The notes under the pieces: generated by a model
Seen by the model: only the letters and a program-made list of their open reading frames with translations
Database searches by the model: none
Told to the model about the DNA's origin: nothing
Translations under genes and position numbers: made by a program
DNA from: Diabrotica undecimpunctata
Taxonomy: Eukaryota; Arthropoda; Insecta; Coleoptera; Chrysomelidae
NCBI RefSeq assembly: GCF_040954645.1
Contig: NC_092807.1
Coordinates: forward strand, 27,573,853-27,637,852
DNA length: 64,000 nucleotides
Direction: 5' to 3'
Shown: one piece after another, positions 22,565 through 34,875 of the stretch
How the letters are laid out: each line of letters opens with the position of its first letter
How positions within the stretch are numbered: the first letter of the stretch is position 1

Positions 22565-23223
22565 AAAATCACATTATGCTGTGAACGTACTTTTCTTTTT
22601 TAATAATTAAGATATCGATGATTTATTTACGAAAATTTTGAAAAAAAAAATTAAGCTCTTTCGAAATATGAATAAGATGTAGCGTTTGCTTTAAACAAAT
22701 TTTATAGGATGTTGCAAAACAAGATGAAAATCAAATTTATTTTTACATTTATTTTTACTCCCTTATATGAGTGAAACGTTGACATTTCCCAGAAAACATT
22801 AATAGAGAAATAGGTCTGCAATGCAAAAAAAATATTGAAATTTAAGTAAAGATACACAAGAAAAATAGCTTAAAAATGATGGTAGAGTTGAGGTGGTGCG
22901 TTAATTTTGGAGAGTAAAAAATCACGTAATGCTTTGAATATACTTTTATTTTTTGATAATAGAGATCTCGTGATGTTTGATGTAGCGTTTGTTTTTAATA
23001 CATTTCACAGGGTGTTGCAAAATTAGACGAAAAAACACAACTTTATTTTTACACCATCTATAAAGGTACGTTGACATTTCTCAAAAAACATTAATATGGT
23101 CATTAACTAGAAATATACCTACAATGTGAAAAATAAATCATCGAAATCCAAATAAGGTTTTAGAAGAAATATAGTTTTAAAATTATGGTCCAATCTAGGT
23201 GGTGCATTAATTTTGGATAGTAG
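22565..23223. repeat. Diverged tandem repeat, two units (352 and 307 bp)
   Basis: Unit 1 (22565-22916) and unit 2 (22917-23223) share ATCAC.TAATGCT.TGAA, GATGTAGCGTTTG, AGG.TGTTGCAAAA, CGTTGACATTTC and AGGTGGTGC.TTAATTTTGG in the same order. They look like two decayed monomers of a satellite or a duplicated transposon end. Confidence 0.7.
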
Positions 23224-23227
23224 TATT

Positions 23228-25234
23228 TAACAATAAAACACTGAAAACTTTGTTTTCAAAACTTCCCAACACAATAATCAGAAAACTTTAGAATATTTAG
23301 GTGTAGAATGTGAAGTAGCATTAAACAAAACTGCTAACAATATCGAAAAAAGTATAATTGCAAAATCTATTACAGATGTGTGTAGTGAAACCAAAAATTC
23401 CTCTTACAAAGAGAATAAAACAGCCATTTCAATTAAGAATAAATCAATGGAAAATAATATAGTGTTTACAAAAGCAGACAAAGGTAACACTAATATTGCT
23501 ATAGATAAAATAGAATATAATAACAAAACAATAGAATTTTTAAATAATCAAAATATTGAAACGTTACACAAAGATCCGACAGAAAAGTATCAAAAACAAA
23601 TTAAGCTAGCGTTAGAAAATTCAAAATCAATAGTAAATCCAATAGAACAGAAATAGCTCAATATCATGAACCCACAGCCTCCTAAATTATATTCTTTCAT
23701 TAAACTACATAAACCGGATCACCCAATAAGACCTGTAGTTTCTTTTTATACAGCTCCGTCATAAAATCTTTAAAAAAAACTTTTAGAGATTATTTTAGAA
23801 CACCTAAATTTACCATAAACAATACAATAGAACTAGTTAATTAAATACAACATTTTCAGTTACCTAACAACTCCAGATTAATTTCATTTGACGCAAAAAA
23901 TCTTTTTTCCAGTATCCCTCCTACAGAAACTTTTATTTTAGTAAAAACCTTTTGGACCAAAATAGTACAAATCCATTTATTACATCTGAAATTTTACATC
24001 TTCTTGAAGTTTGCATAAACCAATACTACTTTGAATTTAATAATGAAATGTATACAAATAACAGTGCAGGACGTATAACGGGCAATCCTCTAAGCCCATT
24101 ACTATCAGATATTTTTATGGATCATCTAGAGACAAAGATTTCAAAACATCTCATATTCAAACAGTTTTTATATTGGTGGAGATACGTAGACGACGTACTG
24201 GTATGTTTCACAGGAACTAACAGGCAACTCGACCAATTTTTTCGTATATTAATTCACTTCATAGTCATATTGAATTTACAATAGAAACAGAACAAAATCA
24301 GTCCATAAATTTTTTAGATTTAAAAATTATCAGACTTAAAAACAAACATGACTTCTCCATATTTTATAAACCTACCCATACTGACACGACTATTCACAAT
24401 TCATCATCCCATCCCACACAACATAAACTGGCAGCCTATCATAGTATGTTACATAGATTAACAGAAATTCCGATGTCAAAATACAATTTTGAGACAGAAT
24501 TAAATATTATTAAGCAAATAGCAGTAAACAATGGATACAACGAACAAACAATTAATAAAATGTTAAATCAAAAACTACACAAGAAAGCCCTGAAATTAGT
24601 ATTTCCACCACTAAAGAAAAAACCCAGTACGTTCTGTTCGATTACATATACAGACAAAATATCAACAAAAATAGCCAAACACATAAAAAAAGGAATAAAA
24701 CTAGCTTTTAGAACAAATAACCTAGGCAAATATATTAAAAACAACAAGAGCCAAAATAAAAAATACTTACACAGTGGTGTGTACAAACTTAAATGTGGCG
24801 ACTGCCCAAAAACTTACATCGGTCAAACTGGTAGAAATTTTAATAAACGAATAGCAGAACATAAAAGGGCTTCTAATAATAGAAAAAACAGATCCTACAT
24901 ACGCACCTAACCTTCTAGATCATAATCATTCTTTTAATGACGAATTTAAAATCCTCCACATTCAAAATAAAGGCCTTAAGCTATCTTTGTTAGAATCTAT
25001 GGAAATCAACAAATTAAAAAACACAGACATAATTCTGATTGACCAACTTGAGACAAACAGTTCTCCCCTCCTCAACTTATTTCGTTAGAGACTATAAAGT
25101 GTAAACGCATGCCAAAAATACATCACTTGAGAAAGGCCGAAACAGCCGAATCAGCCGAAACAGCTGTACTCATAAGAGTTTAAAATAAATTTTGTGGAAG
25201 TTTTGAAAACAAAGTTTTCAGTGTTTTATTGTTA
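23228..25234 (+). mobile_element. Penelope-like element with perfect 39-bp inverted termini
   Basis: 23228-23266 and 25196-25234 are exact reverse complements (left begins TAACAATAAAACACTGAAAA). Between them lies a PLE coding region in canonical order, reverse transcriptase then GIY-YIG endonuclease. No target duplication could be fixed with confidence. The inverted arrangement of terminal sequence is known for PLEs, whose ends often derive from partial neighbouring copies. Confidence 0.85.
23330..25090 (+). pseudogene. PLE reverse transcriptase and GIY-YIG endonuclease, broken
   Basis: Blocks in order: FTKADKGNTNIAI (RT1), LYSFIKLHKPDHPIRPVVS (RT2), AGRITGNPLSPLLSDIFMDH (RT4), WWRYVDDVLVCFTG (catalytic YVDD, about 24175-24220), SINFLDLKI, YKPTHTD. 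Then comes a 154-codon frame (24446-24910) with SGVYKLKCGDCPKTYIGQTG and RNFNKRIAEHKR, i.e. CxxC, YIG and the conserved Arg and His of the endonuclease. The last 60 codons follow a frameshift near 24905. Several stops sit in RT2-RT3 (about 23760-23950). The protein would copy its RNA at a nick made by its own endonuclease; this copy cannot be translated whole. Confidence 0.85.
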
Positions 25235-26145
25235 CATAAAATGAATTTCCATCAAGTAACGGTCGAATCCATCAATTAATTAAAAGAGAGTAGTATTGTT
25301 TGCAATTTAAGGAATCCATTTAATAGTTTGTAGGTTTATTAAATAAACCTTGTTCTATTTATATTTTTATAAATTAGGTTTGGATATGAGTTAAATATCT
25401 TTTAATTCTTGAATTAACGATTATGCAACATAAGTATCTGAGCTGTTTTTACCTTATGGCCAAATCAAGCGTTTAACGAATTTATTCCAACCTTTATGTG
25501 CTCACTGTATATTTTCATCAAATAATTACCACTTCCATAAATTATTTAATATTCTTTAAAACAATTTAAATTAGAAATACGTACGTTCGATTAATGTTTA
25601 ACTGTGTCGCTATAAACAAAAACACCACAGAACTGAGTAAAAATAATAGGCAAATAATAATTAATGCAATAAGTTTGTTTTAAAAAACCGGTTCTTTACT
25701 AGGTATAAATAATTTGCGTATTTTTTTAAAACGTATTAAGGATCCCATGTCTACCTTGATAAATTTGATATACTGTAGTAAAATTCATTAACCGATACAG
25801 GAAGATGTAAACATTACCACGTGTAGGCCTGCAACAGGGCCGCATTTGGGATTATCTTTTTGTTTAGTCAGAATATTATATTATCTTATAAAATACGAAA
25901 TTTATATTTTAATTTTGCAGAAGTGCTCGACAAAGAACCTGATTGTTTTAGTCGATATTCGATAATAGGAACCATTTATACAGTGCGAAAAACCCAAGAA
26001 TTTATTTTTTTTTCAACAATTTTATGTACAGAGTGCCTGCAAAAAATTTTTTTATTTCTAATTTTTACTATACTTAGTTGTTTATACAATTCTAAAAAGT
26101 TTCATAATAATAATAACAAAAAAATACTCATTACTCAATTATGTT
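25235..26145. other. No supported gene
   Basis: AT-rich; a 95-codon plus frame (25860-26147) is Phe/Ile-rich and unrecognised. Confidence 0.5.
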
Positions 26146-26146
26146 G

Positions 26147-26151
26147 AAATA

Positions 26152-26226
<75 letters not shown>
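26147..26226. repeat. (AT)n microsatellite
   Basis: About 38 AT units with one short interruption (ACATATAT) near the start, some 90 bp beyond the broken 3' side of the DDE transposase relic. Confidence 0.95.
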
Positions 26227-26230
<4 letters not shown>

Positions 26231-26314
26231 TTAATATGTCGTGACTCACTGTTAAATTATCTAAATCTGAAAATTTTGGGGAATGCATATGTAGGTACTA
26301 TAAATATGTCATCA

Positions 26315-26895
26315 GAACAAAACGTAAAGCCTATAAGCTCTCATCTTTTGAAGATATTCTCTTCGCCACATCACAATGTCGTCTCTATCTAGTAAAAGAG
26401 CGTTTCTTCCCCTACGTTTGTATTGAAAATTAAGTTTTTCAATATTCGGTAAAATGTGGTTTTCGAAAAATTTGGCAAATCAGGGTCATAGTTCACCTTC
26501 TTTAAAACCTTATCAACGGTGGGTATTTCGTTGCTCATAAAAAAATTATGAACCAGTCTTCTAATTTTGGCATTTTTGTCAAAATCATCAATTTTGTCAA
26601 ACTTCTTTTTCCGGGTCAGATATACTTTTGGTCCAGCGAATTGATGATTCGTTTTGTATTCCTTTATCACCGTAAACACACTTCTATCACAAACTCCAAC
26701 TTTATTAGCCACTTTTTTCACAATATCTTCAACCACTAACCCGGGATTTTCTTGTCTTTCACATTTAAAAACATTTAAAATGATTTCTTTAACTTCAACG
26801 CTAAGAGGGCTTCTTTTACTTCGTTTTCGAGGAGGACTCCATGTATTTTTAACCATATCATCAGCAGAATCAGTGGATGACATTTTTGGTTTCAA
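26315..26895 (-). pseudogene. DDE transposase relic, N-terminal half (same family as 32620-33987)
   Basis: A 168-codon minus frame from Met at 26895. Basic PPRKRSKRSPLSVEVKEIIL, a helix-turn-helix-like region ending VFTVIKEYK, then RRLVHNFFMSNEIPTVDKVL and FSKTTFYRILK. After a frameshift near 26400, DRDDIVMWRREYLQKMRAYR continues the match to the second copy (ERSDIVIWRRHFL). The catalytic DDE half is missing, so it is truncated near 26315. The start Met is preceded by ordinary AT-rich sequence and no terminal repeat was found. Confidence 0.7.
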
Positions 26896-27569
26896 TATCA
26901 GTTATTGAAATACGTGGTTATTGTTACAGTAATCACAATCACGTATAGATAGGGTCGTTATACAAATAAAAATATATACTTAAATAGTTTTAAATCGCAC
27001 AACAAATAATTGATAATTCAACATTAACAGCATAAATATAATTTATTGTCCTTTTACTATCAAGATGACTAAAAATATACTCACAAATCGATTCAAATTA
27101 CAAAATTTCAATACCAAAATATAATACCTACTTAAATCATGTCCGAACCTGTATGAGTTCCGACGACGTCGGCAGTAACGAAATAAAGATGGACATTTCG
27201 GTTAGTTTTTAAATATTCTTGAAGAACTGTTACTTGCATGCATGCATAAAATATTCATTAATTTTATGAATCAGATTATTTTTTTGCTTACTATGTATTC
27301 AGTGATAAAAATAATTTATATACTATGAAATAAACACTAATAGTTGAGAAAATAAAAAAAATAATAAAGTGTCATAATTATACTGTTACTTATCGGAACG
27401 AGTAGACTCATTTGGAACATCTTTAACAATCATCTGTTAAATTTATCTTTGTTTATACTCCCTGCATCGCTTAATGAAAGTAGGTATCAATGTCATAAGA
27501 AATAATGGCAGTATATTTATCATCAGTAAATATAAGCAAGTATGCACAAAACGATAAGGAAATATGTAA
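26896..27569. other. No supported gene
   Basis: AT-rich spacer with no feature I can support. Confidence 0.5.
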
Positions 27570-29032
27570 AAATATATATATGCAAGCATTCGTTCCACTT
27601 TGGATATAAATTTGTCCAAGTTATAAATGAGGCTACAACAGCCACGTCTAAACTATTCATAAAAATACAAAAGACCAATGGTTAGAACGTCTTTTGCACA
27701 TAATATGTAAATATATTTATGAACCGTTTGGTCTAGCGTATCGACACCACATTTTGTATTATGTATTATAATAGAGTATCATATCTGGTTTTTTGTCAAT
27801 ATCATCTGCACAGTAAGCATTGTGATGCATGGTAGACAGGACTAGGACACTTCTTTGTTTTTTCGGAACGTAAGAAACAAGATATGCATCTGCAGTGAAT
27901 CCGAAAATTGAAGATTTCTCTAAACGGTTCTTGTTTGGTAGAAATTCCCGAGGAACAAATCTCTTTTTTTTTTCACTGTGGCCACAAGACTTAGTGAGTT
28001 TGCCAGTAATTCATGTGCAAGAGCAAGATCAGTGAAATAGTTATCGCAAGTCACATTTCCCTTGGAATTATAATAAGGCTCAACGAGTTGTTTTACAACT
28101 TAAGATACAAGACCATTGGCTACTGTATTTCCATTTTTTCCTGTATGTGATATTCCACCTAAAGGGTAATATGTTTCCGAGTCACAGTCCCACCACATTT
28201 TTATGTCATACTTATCTGGTTTTGAAGACATATACTGTCTGAAAGGACACCTACCTCGATATGGAACAAGTTGCTCATCTACCGTTATGTTTTTTCCTGG
28301 TAAATAGTATTTCTGAAAGTTTTGGTTGACTTGATTCCACACATCGTGTATTGCTGCTAATCTGTCGTTTCTTCTTCGTTCAGACCTCATGTCCTTATCG
28401 TCAAATCGAACAAATCTTAGCAAATTTTTGAATCGTTTTAACTCCATGGTAGCTTTAAATACAGTAGGTCTATAAAACTTACTCCAAAGTATATCTACAT
28501 TGTGGATGTTGACATTCAGGTGCCCTGCAGTTAGTAGTAGTCCAATAAAGGCTTATAGCTCTGTAGAGTCGCAATATTTCCAGTTCTCTATCCCCAGGAC
28601 TTTTTCGTCTTCTTTATTTGTACACTTCACTATTTCGTTCACAATTTTTTCGTCAACAAATAAACAAAAGGAAACAACAGGATAATCTACACTTTGACCA
28701 GGGGCTAACATTACTTTTTGCACTCTGCTTTTTATTATGTCGCAGGATCGCATACGTCCTGTCGGTTATGGTTGACTCTTCCAGTTCATTTCTTTCTTAG
28801 TTTCAAAAATTACACACTCTGAGATCTGGGAACTTGTAGCTACACATTCTTCTTCATTATCACTCAATACTACTTATTATCCTCTTCACTTGCTCATGAG
28901 CATCAAAAGATGATCTTCAATTTCAGAGTCACTTTCAATGCAATCTACTTCAGAATATCCTTCATCATCGGAATCCCATAAATTATTAGGAATATCTTGC
29001 AGTTCTGCAGCTGATAATGGTTTTCGGGACAT
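27570..29032 (-). pseudogene. piggyBac-like transposase relic
   Basis: Minus strand from MSRKPLSAAELQDI (Met codon 29030-29032) through an acidic N-terminus (WDSDDEGYSEVDCIESDSE). A conserved central frame (28100-28447) follows: MELKRFKNLLRFVRFDDKDM, QKYYLPGKNITVDEQLVPYR, GRCPFRQYMSSKPDKYDIKM. Then VTCDNYFTDLALAHELL (DNY/F catalytic block, about 28010-28060), TKCGVDTLDQTVHKY (about 27700-27750) and a C-terminal SLDVAVVASFITWTNLYPKW (about 27590-27650). At least five stops or frameshifts. A TTAA preceded by a GC-rich GGGCCCGTTGGACCC string at 29600-29635 may be the right end; no matching left end was found. Confidence 0.85.
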
Positions 29033-30795
29033 TTTATTCGCACTATCTACTTTCACTGTAATTCAATATAATTTAAGGAGCTTAGTTATCGACACTAACA
29101 TCGATATCAACCAACTAATAGCAGATGTATTATTTATTTCAAAATATGTATAGGTACCTACCCAACAATATTATTGCATTCCAACAATTATTATCAGTTT
29201 TTAAAATGCATTTAAAATAGATATAACACCTGTTGTAAGCATCTCTTTGATGTTCACGTCAAAGAGATGTTTACATTGTTTGTTATACATTTAGACTTTA
29301 TTATTGGATTTCCGGAATCATAAAAGTCGTTTAGATAATCCACAAAAACATTACCTGCCAGATAAACTTCTGTAACAAAGATTTAGACTTTAGGTATAAA
29401 TACAAATAGTGTCCGAAGGGCCCGTGTTGCCCCTTCACGTGACAAAATTCTTTCGACGCAATAATTTCAAAAATGATAATGAATATTTTAACTAGCTCAT
29501 GACTATGTTGAAGGACACATACTTCTGAACAAATTCAGTGATGCATAAAATTCAATAAAAATTTTTTTATTCGTTTATGATAAAATAATTGGCGTCTCGG
29601 GCCCGTTGGACCCAGCTTGCACGGATAAAGGTTAAAGATGCTTTGAGAAAAACTTTTTTTATTAGGAACGAGTTCATTATTAAGAGGAAAATATTTTCTA
29701 TATTTCTTTCGCAATTATATTAACACCATGCGCCATGTTACATATTGAACTTTTGAATAAAATATTTTAATACGTTATCCTGCTTTGACCATCTTGGGTG
29801 CACTATGGATAAACACAGCAATAACTTTTCTTTGGCTTGGAATGTAAATTTTGCAATATTTCTGATAAAATAATTTAAAATTGTCATTTGAAAATTTTGA
29901 CAATGGGATATTAGATATTATATATCTTCATTAAATATTTCTTGATCACTTGAATTTTTTAAGGCCGTCCATCGGGATATATATATACAAAATTTTTTGG
30001 AAGTTTGTATGTAGTATATCTCCACAAATAAAAATATTAATAATTTTTGCTTTAATGACGAATGTACAATTTCCGTACAGCTAGCATAATCTTAAAATAC
30101 TTTCTTAAATATCTGGTATGTAGTTTGGGAAATATTGCTGTCGCATACAATTATTAATAACATAGAGAAACTGCACGACCGTCGGAAACTAGTAAAACGT
30201 GTAACGTAGACCGTGCTTTGGTATCGGTGAGATTCCTAAACGATACGTGCTGTGATAATACAGTGTGTTCTTAAATATATATTAAATTATTACAGTATAT
30301 GGAGCAGAATTTTGCTTTCATGAGAAATAAAAGCAAGGGTTATATAATTGCCGCATACGGTTAGTGATCCTTTTTTATCTATCATGGTATTATGGATAAA
30401 TGTTGATTCGCATCACTTATCATACCATTCACCTGCGATATCATACCAAACATAGGAAGGCTCACATCTGAGAGGAGGAAGACCTGATCGTCCTTTACGC
30501 TCCTGTCTTTGTTACGACAGTTTTAATACATGCGTACAGAAAGCAGCTCACTCTATCAGACAGTCAGTTAAGAGTTGTAGGTATATACATACAGAACAAT
30601 GTTTGCCGAGGAGCTGGAAGTTGTCAAGTATATTCCGATGCACGTACTAGTAAAGAAAAGAGAAAGGGTATATGAGAAAAGAAATGAAGACGGAAACAAA
30701 AATGTTTAAAAAAAGAAAGGAAGAGGTCCGCTGTGTCAAGGACGAGATGAAGAAGGTGGCGCAGTTGATGAAATTGGTATTTCCTTATCAGAAAA
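29033..30795. other. No supported gene; possible piggyBac right end near 29600
   Basis: Apart from the GC-richer strings at 29410-29445 and 29595-29630, which contain GGGCCCGT in both cases, nothing is recognisable. Confidence 0.4.
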
Positions 30796-31005
30796 ATTAC
30801 TATTTAAATGGAAATAAGCCACAATAAAAGGTTAAAGTAAATTTATTGACCTTGTAATTTCCACTTTGGAAATCGTTATCAAAATACAAACATTATTAAA
30901 TTTACTAATGTTTGTATTTTGAGAACGATTTCCAAAGTGGAAATTGAAACGTCAATAAATTTAGTTTAACCTTTAATTGTGGCTTATTCCCATTTAAATA
31001 GTAAT
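30796..31005. repeat. Foldback repeat, arms about 100 bp
   Basis: Left arm 30796-30894 and right arm 30900-31005 are nearly perfect reverse complements with almost no loop. Each arm is a copy of a dispersed repeat also found once at 55150-55258. The arm contains TTGAGAAC, a stem-loop, then GAAACG (30918-30951 plus), the same architecture as PLE terminal hammerhead-like motifs. Confidence 0.8.
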
Positions 31006-32153
31006 TACTTCAAAATGCCACAAGAAAATAGCTTCAGAACTTATCAGATAAGATGGATGTACTGCGGGCATCGGCGTTTGGTTACTTCCTGGAGCAAATG
31101 CTCACATAACATGGCTGTTTCAGGGCAAACCTTTACGCATTCAAAGGCAGAAAGTGACTAATGCTTCATCTATAAAATATTGGACACTGTTTTCCACACT
31201 CTCTTGGTATGCGATAGATGGATAGCCAAGAGGAGCCTGCTTGAAAGGGTTAGCTAGAAAGTAGGATGAAATTATTCACGGAACTCGCGAAAGAGATGCT
31301 TGGGTCGTCAGATTGGTTGTAGCATTTGTATTTTCTTTCGTATGTATTAAAAATAAGCCTGAATGTATTAAAACACTGAAGGATATTTTCAATGTATAAC
31401 TATTTCCTATCGCACATGTTAAAACACCGAAAAAGTATTTTCAATGCTTTTGCATCGCTGGAGTTGATAATAAACACATTTTAAAGTTTGTTTATATATC
31501 ACAGAGGCATATTCCTGTAGTATTTTGTGTAATTCCTGTAATATTGCGCGTTAAATAAATATTCACTTAGATCGCTGAGAAAGTATTGCGGGGAAAAGAA
31601 TTACATCACTATCGGTAAGGCCGCTGTTAAAGGCGGTTAGTTTTATTGGAGTCCGAATTTTTCTTCTAATTAGTAATGTTTTTTTGATTTTCGACTTGTA
31701 TGTGAAATTTAATATGAAGTTAGATTTGAAATTTTGACGGGAAAGAAGCTCGGCGTGTATTCTTCAGAAATCCGGCAGATCTTATTTGTGGAAAGTTATA
31801 TGTGTTGCATTATGTTCTAAATGAAAAAAATTGTAAAGTGTCACAATGATATAAGGAGCCAACATGTTTTCGATGAAGTTTTAAAAAGCCAAGCTTTGAA
31901 GATTACATTTAATTAACCCGAATCCTTATGACCTAGCTCAACTTCAGCTTCATTCGTCTATTTGTGTTATTTTGCAGTGTTTAGAAAACCAGTTCCAGCC
32001 CTAAAACTTTTAAAGGAGATATAATGTTCAGTAAAATCAGACACTTTTTTTGTTAAAATTTTTTTAAAGTAAAAATAGACATTTTTCATCAATAGTTGCT
32101 TTCATGACAAGTTGAAAAATTGTAATAAGTAAAATTATAAAAATTGGGGATTG
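31006..32153. other. No supported gene
   Basis: A 60-codon frame at 30979-31161 overlaps the foldback and is not convincing. The remainder shows nothing I can identify. Confidence 0.5.
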
Positions 32154-32218
32154 GCTAACTGTCATATTAATTATTCTTATAAAGTTTTAAAATTTAATCT
32201 TGACATATGACAGTTAGC
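32154..32218. repeat. 14-bp inverted repeat
   Basis: GCTAACTGTCATAT (32154-32167) and its exact complement (32205-32218) flank 37 bp. A second small hairpin, ACCATGGAC/GTCCATGGT, lies at about 32247-32270. Either could be a remnant of a transposon end. Confidence 0.6.
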
Positions 32219-32619
32219 ATTATTTTCTTCTGACATTTGGTACATACCATGGACTATACGTCCATGGTACATACCTATAGTTTATTTTTATGAACGAGAG
32301 AGTAATTAGCATAATTTTAACTGGTACCTCCGACCACTCCATGGGCGTGCTCAAGATTAATTGAAAAATTACTTTGAATAATTGTAAAAAATAAATGAAT
32401 TATTTCAGTGTTATAAAGTGTTATGTGTATGTAAACAAAAGTGACCTCTTTTATCACACACTATATTAGAACTGACTGGCCTACATTAAAAAGCGTTTTA
32501 AAAAATTCACATTTTTTTTAATTTTTAAAAATTACAAAACAGAAAAAGAGTTTTTAAAACCGTCTAAGGTATGTTAAATAGATGAATAAAAATATTAATA
32601 TAAAACTTACAGCTACTTG

Positions 32620-33987
32620 TTACAAATCCAAATCAGATTCAGAAGATGAACTTTCAGAACCAAGATTTATAATAACTGGCTCGATCATTTTATTAGTAAT
32701 ATTGTCCAGCTTCCACATTTTTTCCTCTTCTTTAATAGTGTGATTTACTGCCTTTTCCCAGTTTGCAGGTTTTACATTATTTACGGCCTCCAAAAACAAC
32801 TGTTTAACATCATGAATTTTAAAAGTGGTATTTTTTCTTGAAACTTCACTCTTTATCTGTGCCCATACCAGTTCAATCGGGTTTAATTCACAATGATATG
32901 GTGGGGATCTAAGTACTGTCATTCCACGATTTTTGGCAATTTCATCAATTTCGTATTTTTTTAATTTTTTTTTATGATGGGCACACAACGAATAAAGTTC
33001 CTTTCTTATAGATCCGGGATGGTACGTAATATTTTTTGAACTCAGCCAATTCTGCAAGTCTTTTTTTAACCACTTGGTTGTGGGCAGTCCTTCTATAAGT
33101 CTGAAGTGATAACTTGCATTATCCATTACTATTACACAGTTCTTAGGAAGAAGATCTATCATTTGTTCGAACCATTCTTGAAAGACATCAGCGTTCATGT
33201 CTTCATGGTAATCACCGGTACGAGTTGATTCAAAAGTTAATAAACCACCTTCAACAAAACCGTCTGAACTGCCAATGTGTACTATTATCAGCCTGCGTCC
33301 CTTTCCTGATGGTAGGTTCAAACCAGTAGATAAGTTATTTACAAAAGCGTGCCTTTGACTTGTAACAGTTTCATCCTGCCAAAATTTATTTGGTGTATGA
33401 CCCTCGTTGATACATGTTTCATCAAGATAAAATATTTTTCTTTTTTGGTTTCTCATTTCCTTTATGGTTCTTAGAAAATGTCTTCTCCATATGACAATAT
33501 CGCTTCTTTCTAATAAAATAGACTTTCTGGGATTCTTTTTCCAGCGGAAGCCTATTTCTTTTAAAAGTTTCTATAACGTACTTCGACTCATTTCTGGGTA
33601 ATCCTTATCATCTCGAACTGAGACAAGAACTTTATCCAATGTTGGAAATTCTTGTCTAAAGAAGAATTCATGCACTTTCCGTCGAAGTCCTTCTTTAAAA
33701 TGATATTCTATTTGAAATTTTGGTTTCCCTGGAGCATTACGTGGCATTTGAAAACTACCACATTTCTCTTCTTTAATAACTCTGTAAATCGTAGATTTCC
33801 CAACACCAAGTGTACTGATAACTAACTCAACGGTCTCATCAACACTTTCACATAAACGTTTGTCTGTAAATGATTTAAAACAATTAAATATTAATGTTTT
33901 TTCATTAACTGTTAAAGGACCAATTTTTCGGCGTTTACACGGCACTTCCAAATTTTCCATAACACTAGTATACACAATAAACTGCAC
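32620..33987 (-). pseudogene. Near-intact DDE (IS630/Tc1-mariner-type) transposase with one stop
   Basis: One reading frame of about 455 codons on the minus strand is interrupted only by a TAG (33571-33573); the N-terminal 138 and C-terminal 278 codons are otherwise in phase. N-terminal half: CKRRKIGPLTVNEK, helix-turn-helix ending KSTIYRVIKEEKC, RRKVHEFFFRQEFPTLDKVL. C-terminal half: KIFYLDETCINEGHTPNKFW (first Asp), PKNCVIVMDNASYHFRLIEG (second Asp), LRSPPYHCELNPIELVWAQI (Glu), then a Ser/Glu/Asp-rich tail. D...D...E with PxxCxLNPIE is the DDE_3 pattern of the IS630/Tc1-mariner superfamily; the long N-terminus and acidic tail are unlike classic Tc1. No TA-flanked inverted repeats were found. 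Confidence 0.85.
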
Positions 33988-34199
33988 CTTGCAACTGAAG
34001 TACCTACTTTTAGTGAACTGTTAAGAATTTTGAATACGCCACTTGGACCTTCCTACAAAATGGAAAAACCCACTATCACATTTTCTGTGGAATAAGTTTA
34101 GAAGGTAATTATCTAGTCAATTACTGTCGTAGATTCCTGTAATTAAAGAATTAAATGTTTGATTGTTGAAACCCTTACTTCGTGGAATGCACTCATTTC

Positions 34200-34227
34200 A
34201 GATAAAATAAAACGTTTTATTTTATCT
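34200..34227. repeat. 28-bp perfect palindrome
   Basis: Half-site AGATAAAATAAAAC followed by its exact complement, with no spacer. Confidence 0.9.
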
Positions 34228-34272
34228 AAAGAATTAAACTTTATTTTGCAAATAGGTAGGTACTTATTAAAC

Positions 34273-34300
34273 TTTTATTGGTTATATATAACCAATAAAA
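34273..34300. repeat. 28-bp perfect palindrome
   Basis: Half-site TTTTATTGGTTATA followed by its exact complement, 45 bp from the previous palindrome and unrelated in sequence. Confidence 0.9.
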
Positions 34301-34875
34301 TAAACATCTTACATTTCTTGCAAATTCATTAGTACCTGTTAACCTCCATCACTCCGACACTGGCAACCGTATTTAGGGATTAGTAATTCTCACAACTATT
34401 GTATTCTATTCTGCTCCAACCTTTATACCTGGTGGTCATAGTCAATTTAAAATTGTTTTCCTATATACTTCTGTAAACTTGTTGACAAATATCTGTTTTT
34501 CATTGAGTCACCCGTATCAACAGTTTAGGGATTTGCATACATAATTTATTGTTTTATTACTCTCTCATACATAAAAATACACTATAACCATAAATTTTGA
34601 ATTTTTTTAGTCATTTTTATATTGTGTTATTATTACTTATACTTGGAAATGTTTATGGTGCGATGTTAGTAAATATGTAATGTTTTTCCCTAAACCAAGA
34701 GTATTATTGCCTTTAAAAAGATTATATCCCTTTTGATGTATTTTTTAAAGAAAGGAAGCCTATTTTTCCATCCAGCAGGAAGATTCTTGTAAGCGGCGTC
34801 CGATTTGAATAGCTTAAGGACCTTCTTATGTTGTTTTGTCGAGGTAATCCATGTAAGTACCCTGTTGATTCACTT
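34301..34875. other. No supported gene
   Basis: A 62-codon minus frame (34722-34910) reads DWNGVTTKSESTGYLHGLPR. I do not recognise it; it partly overlaps the dispersed repeat beginning at 34876. Confidence 0.4.

Noticed and set aside
29600..29640. GC-rich GGGCCCGTT and TTAA as the right end of the 27.6-kb piggyBac relic
   Set aside because: No matching inverted end could be found on the left side, so the boundary is not supported.
32154..32218. 14-bp inverted repeat as the terminus of the adjacent DDE element
   Set aside because: Both halves lie on the same side of the transposase and no partner is seen beyond 33987.
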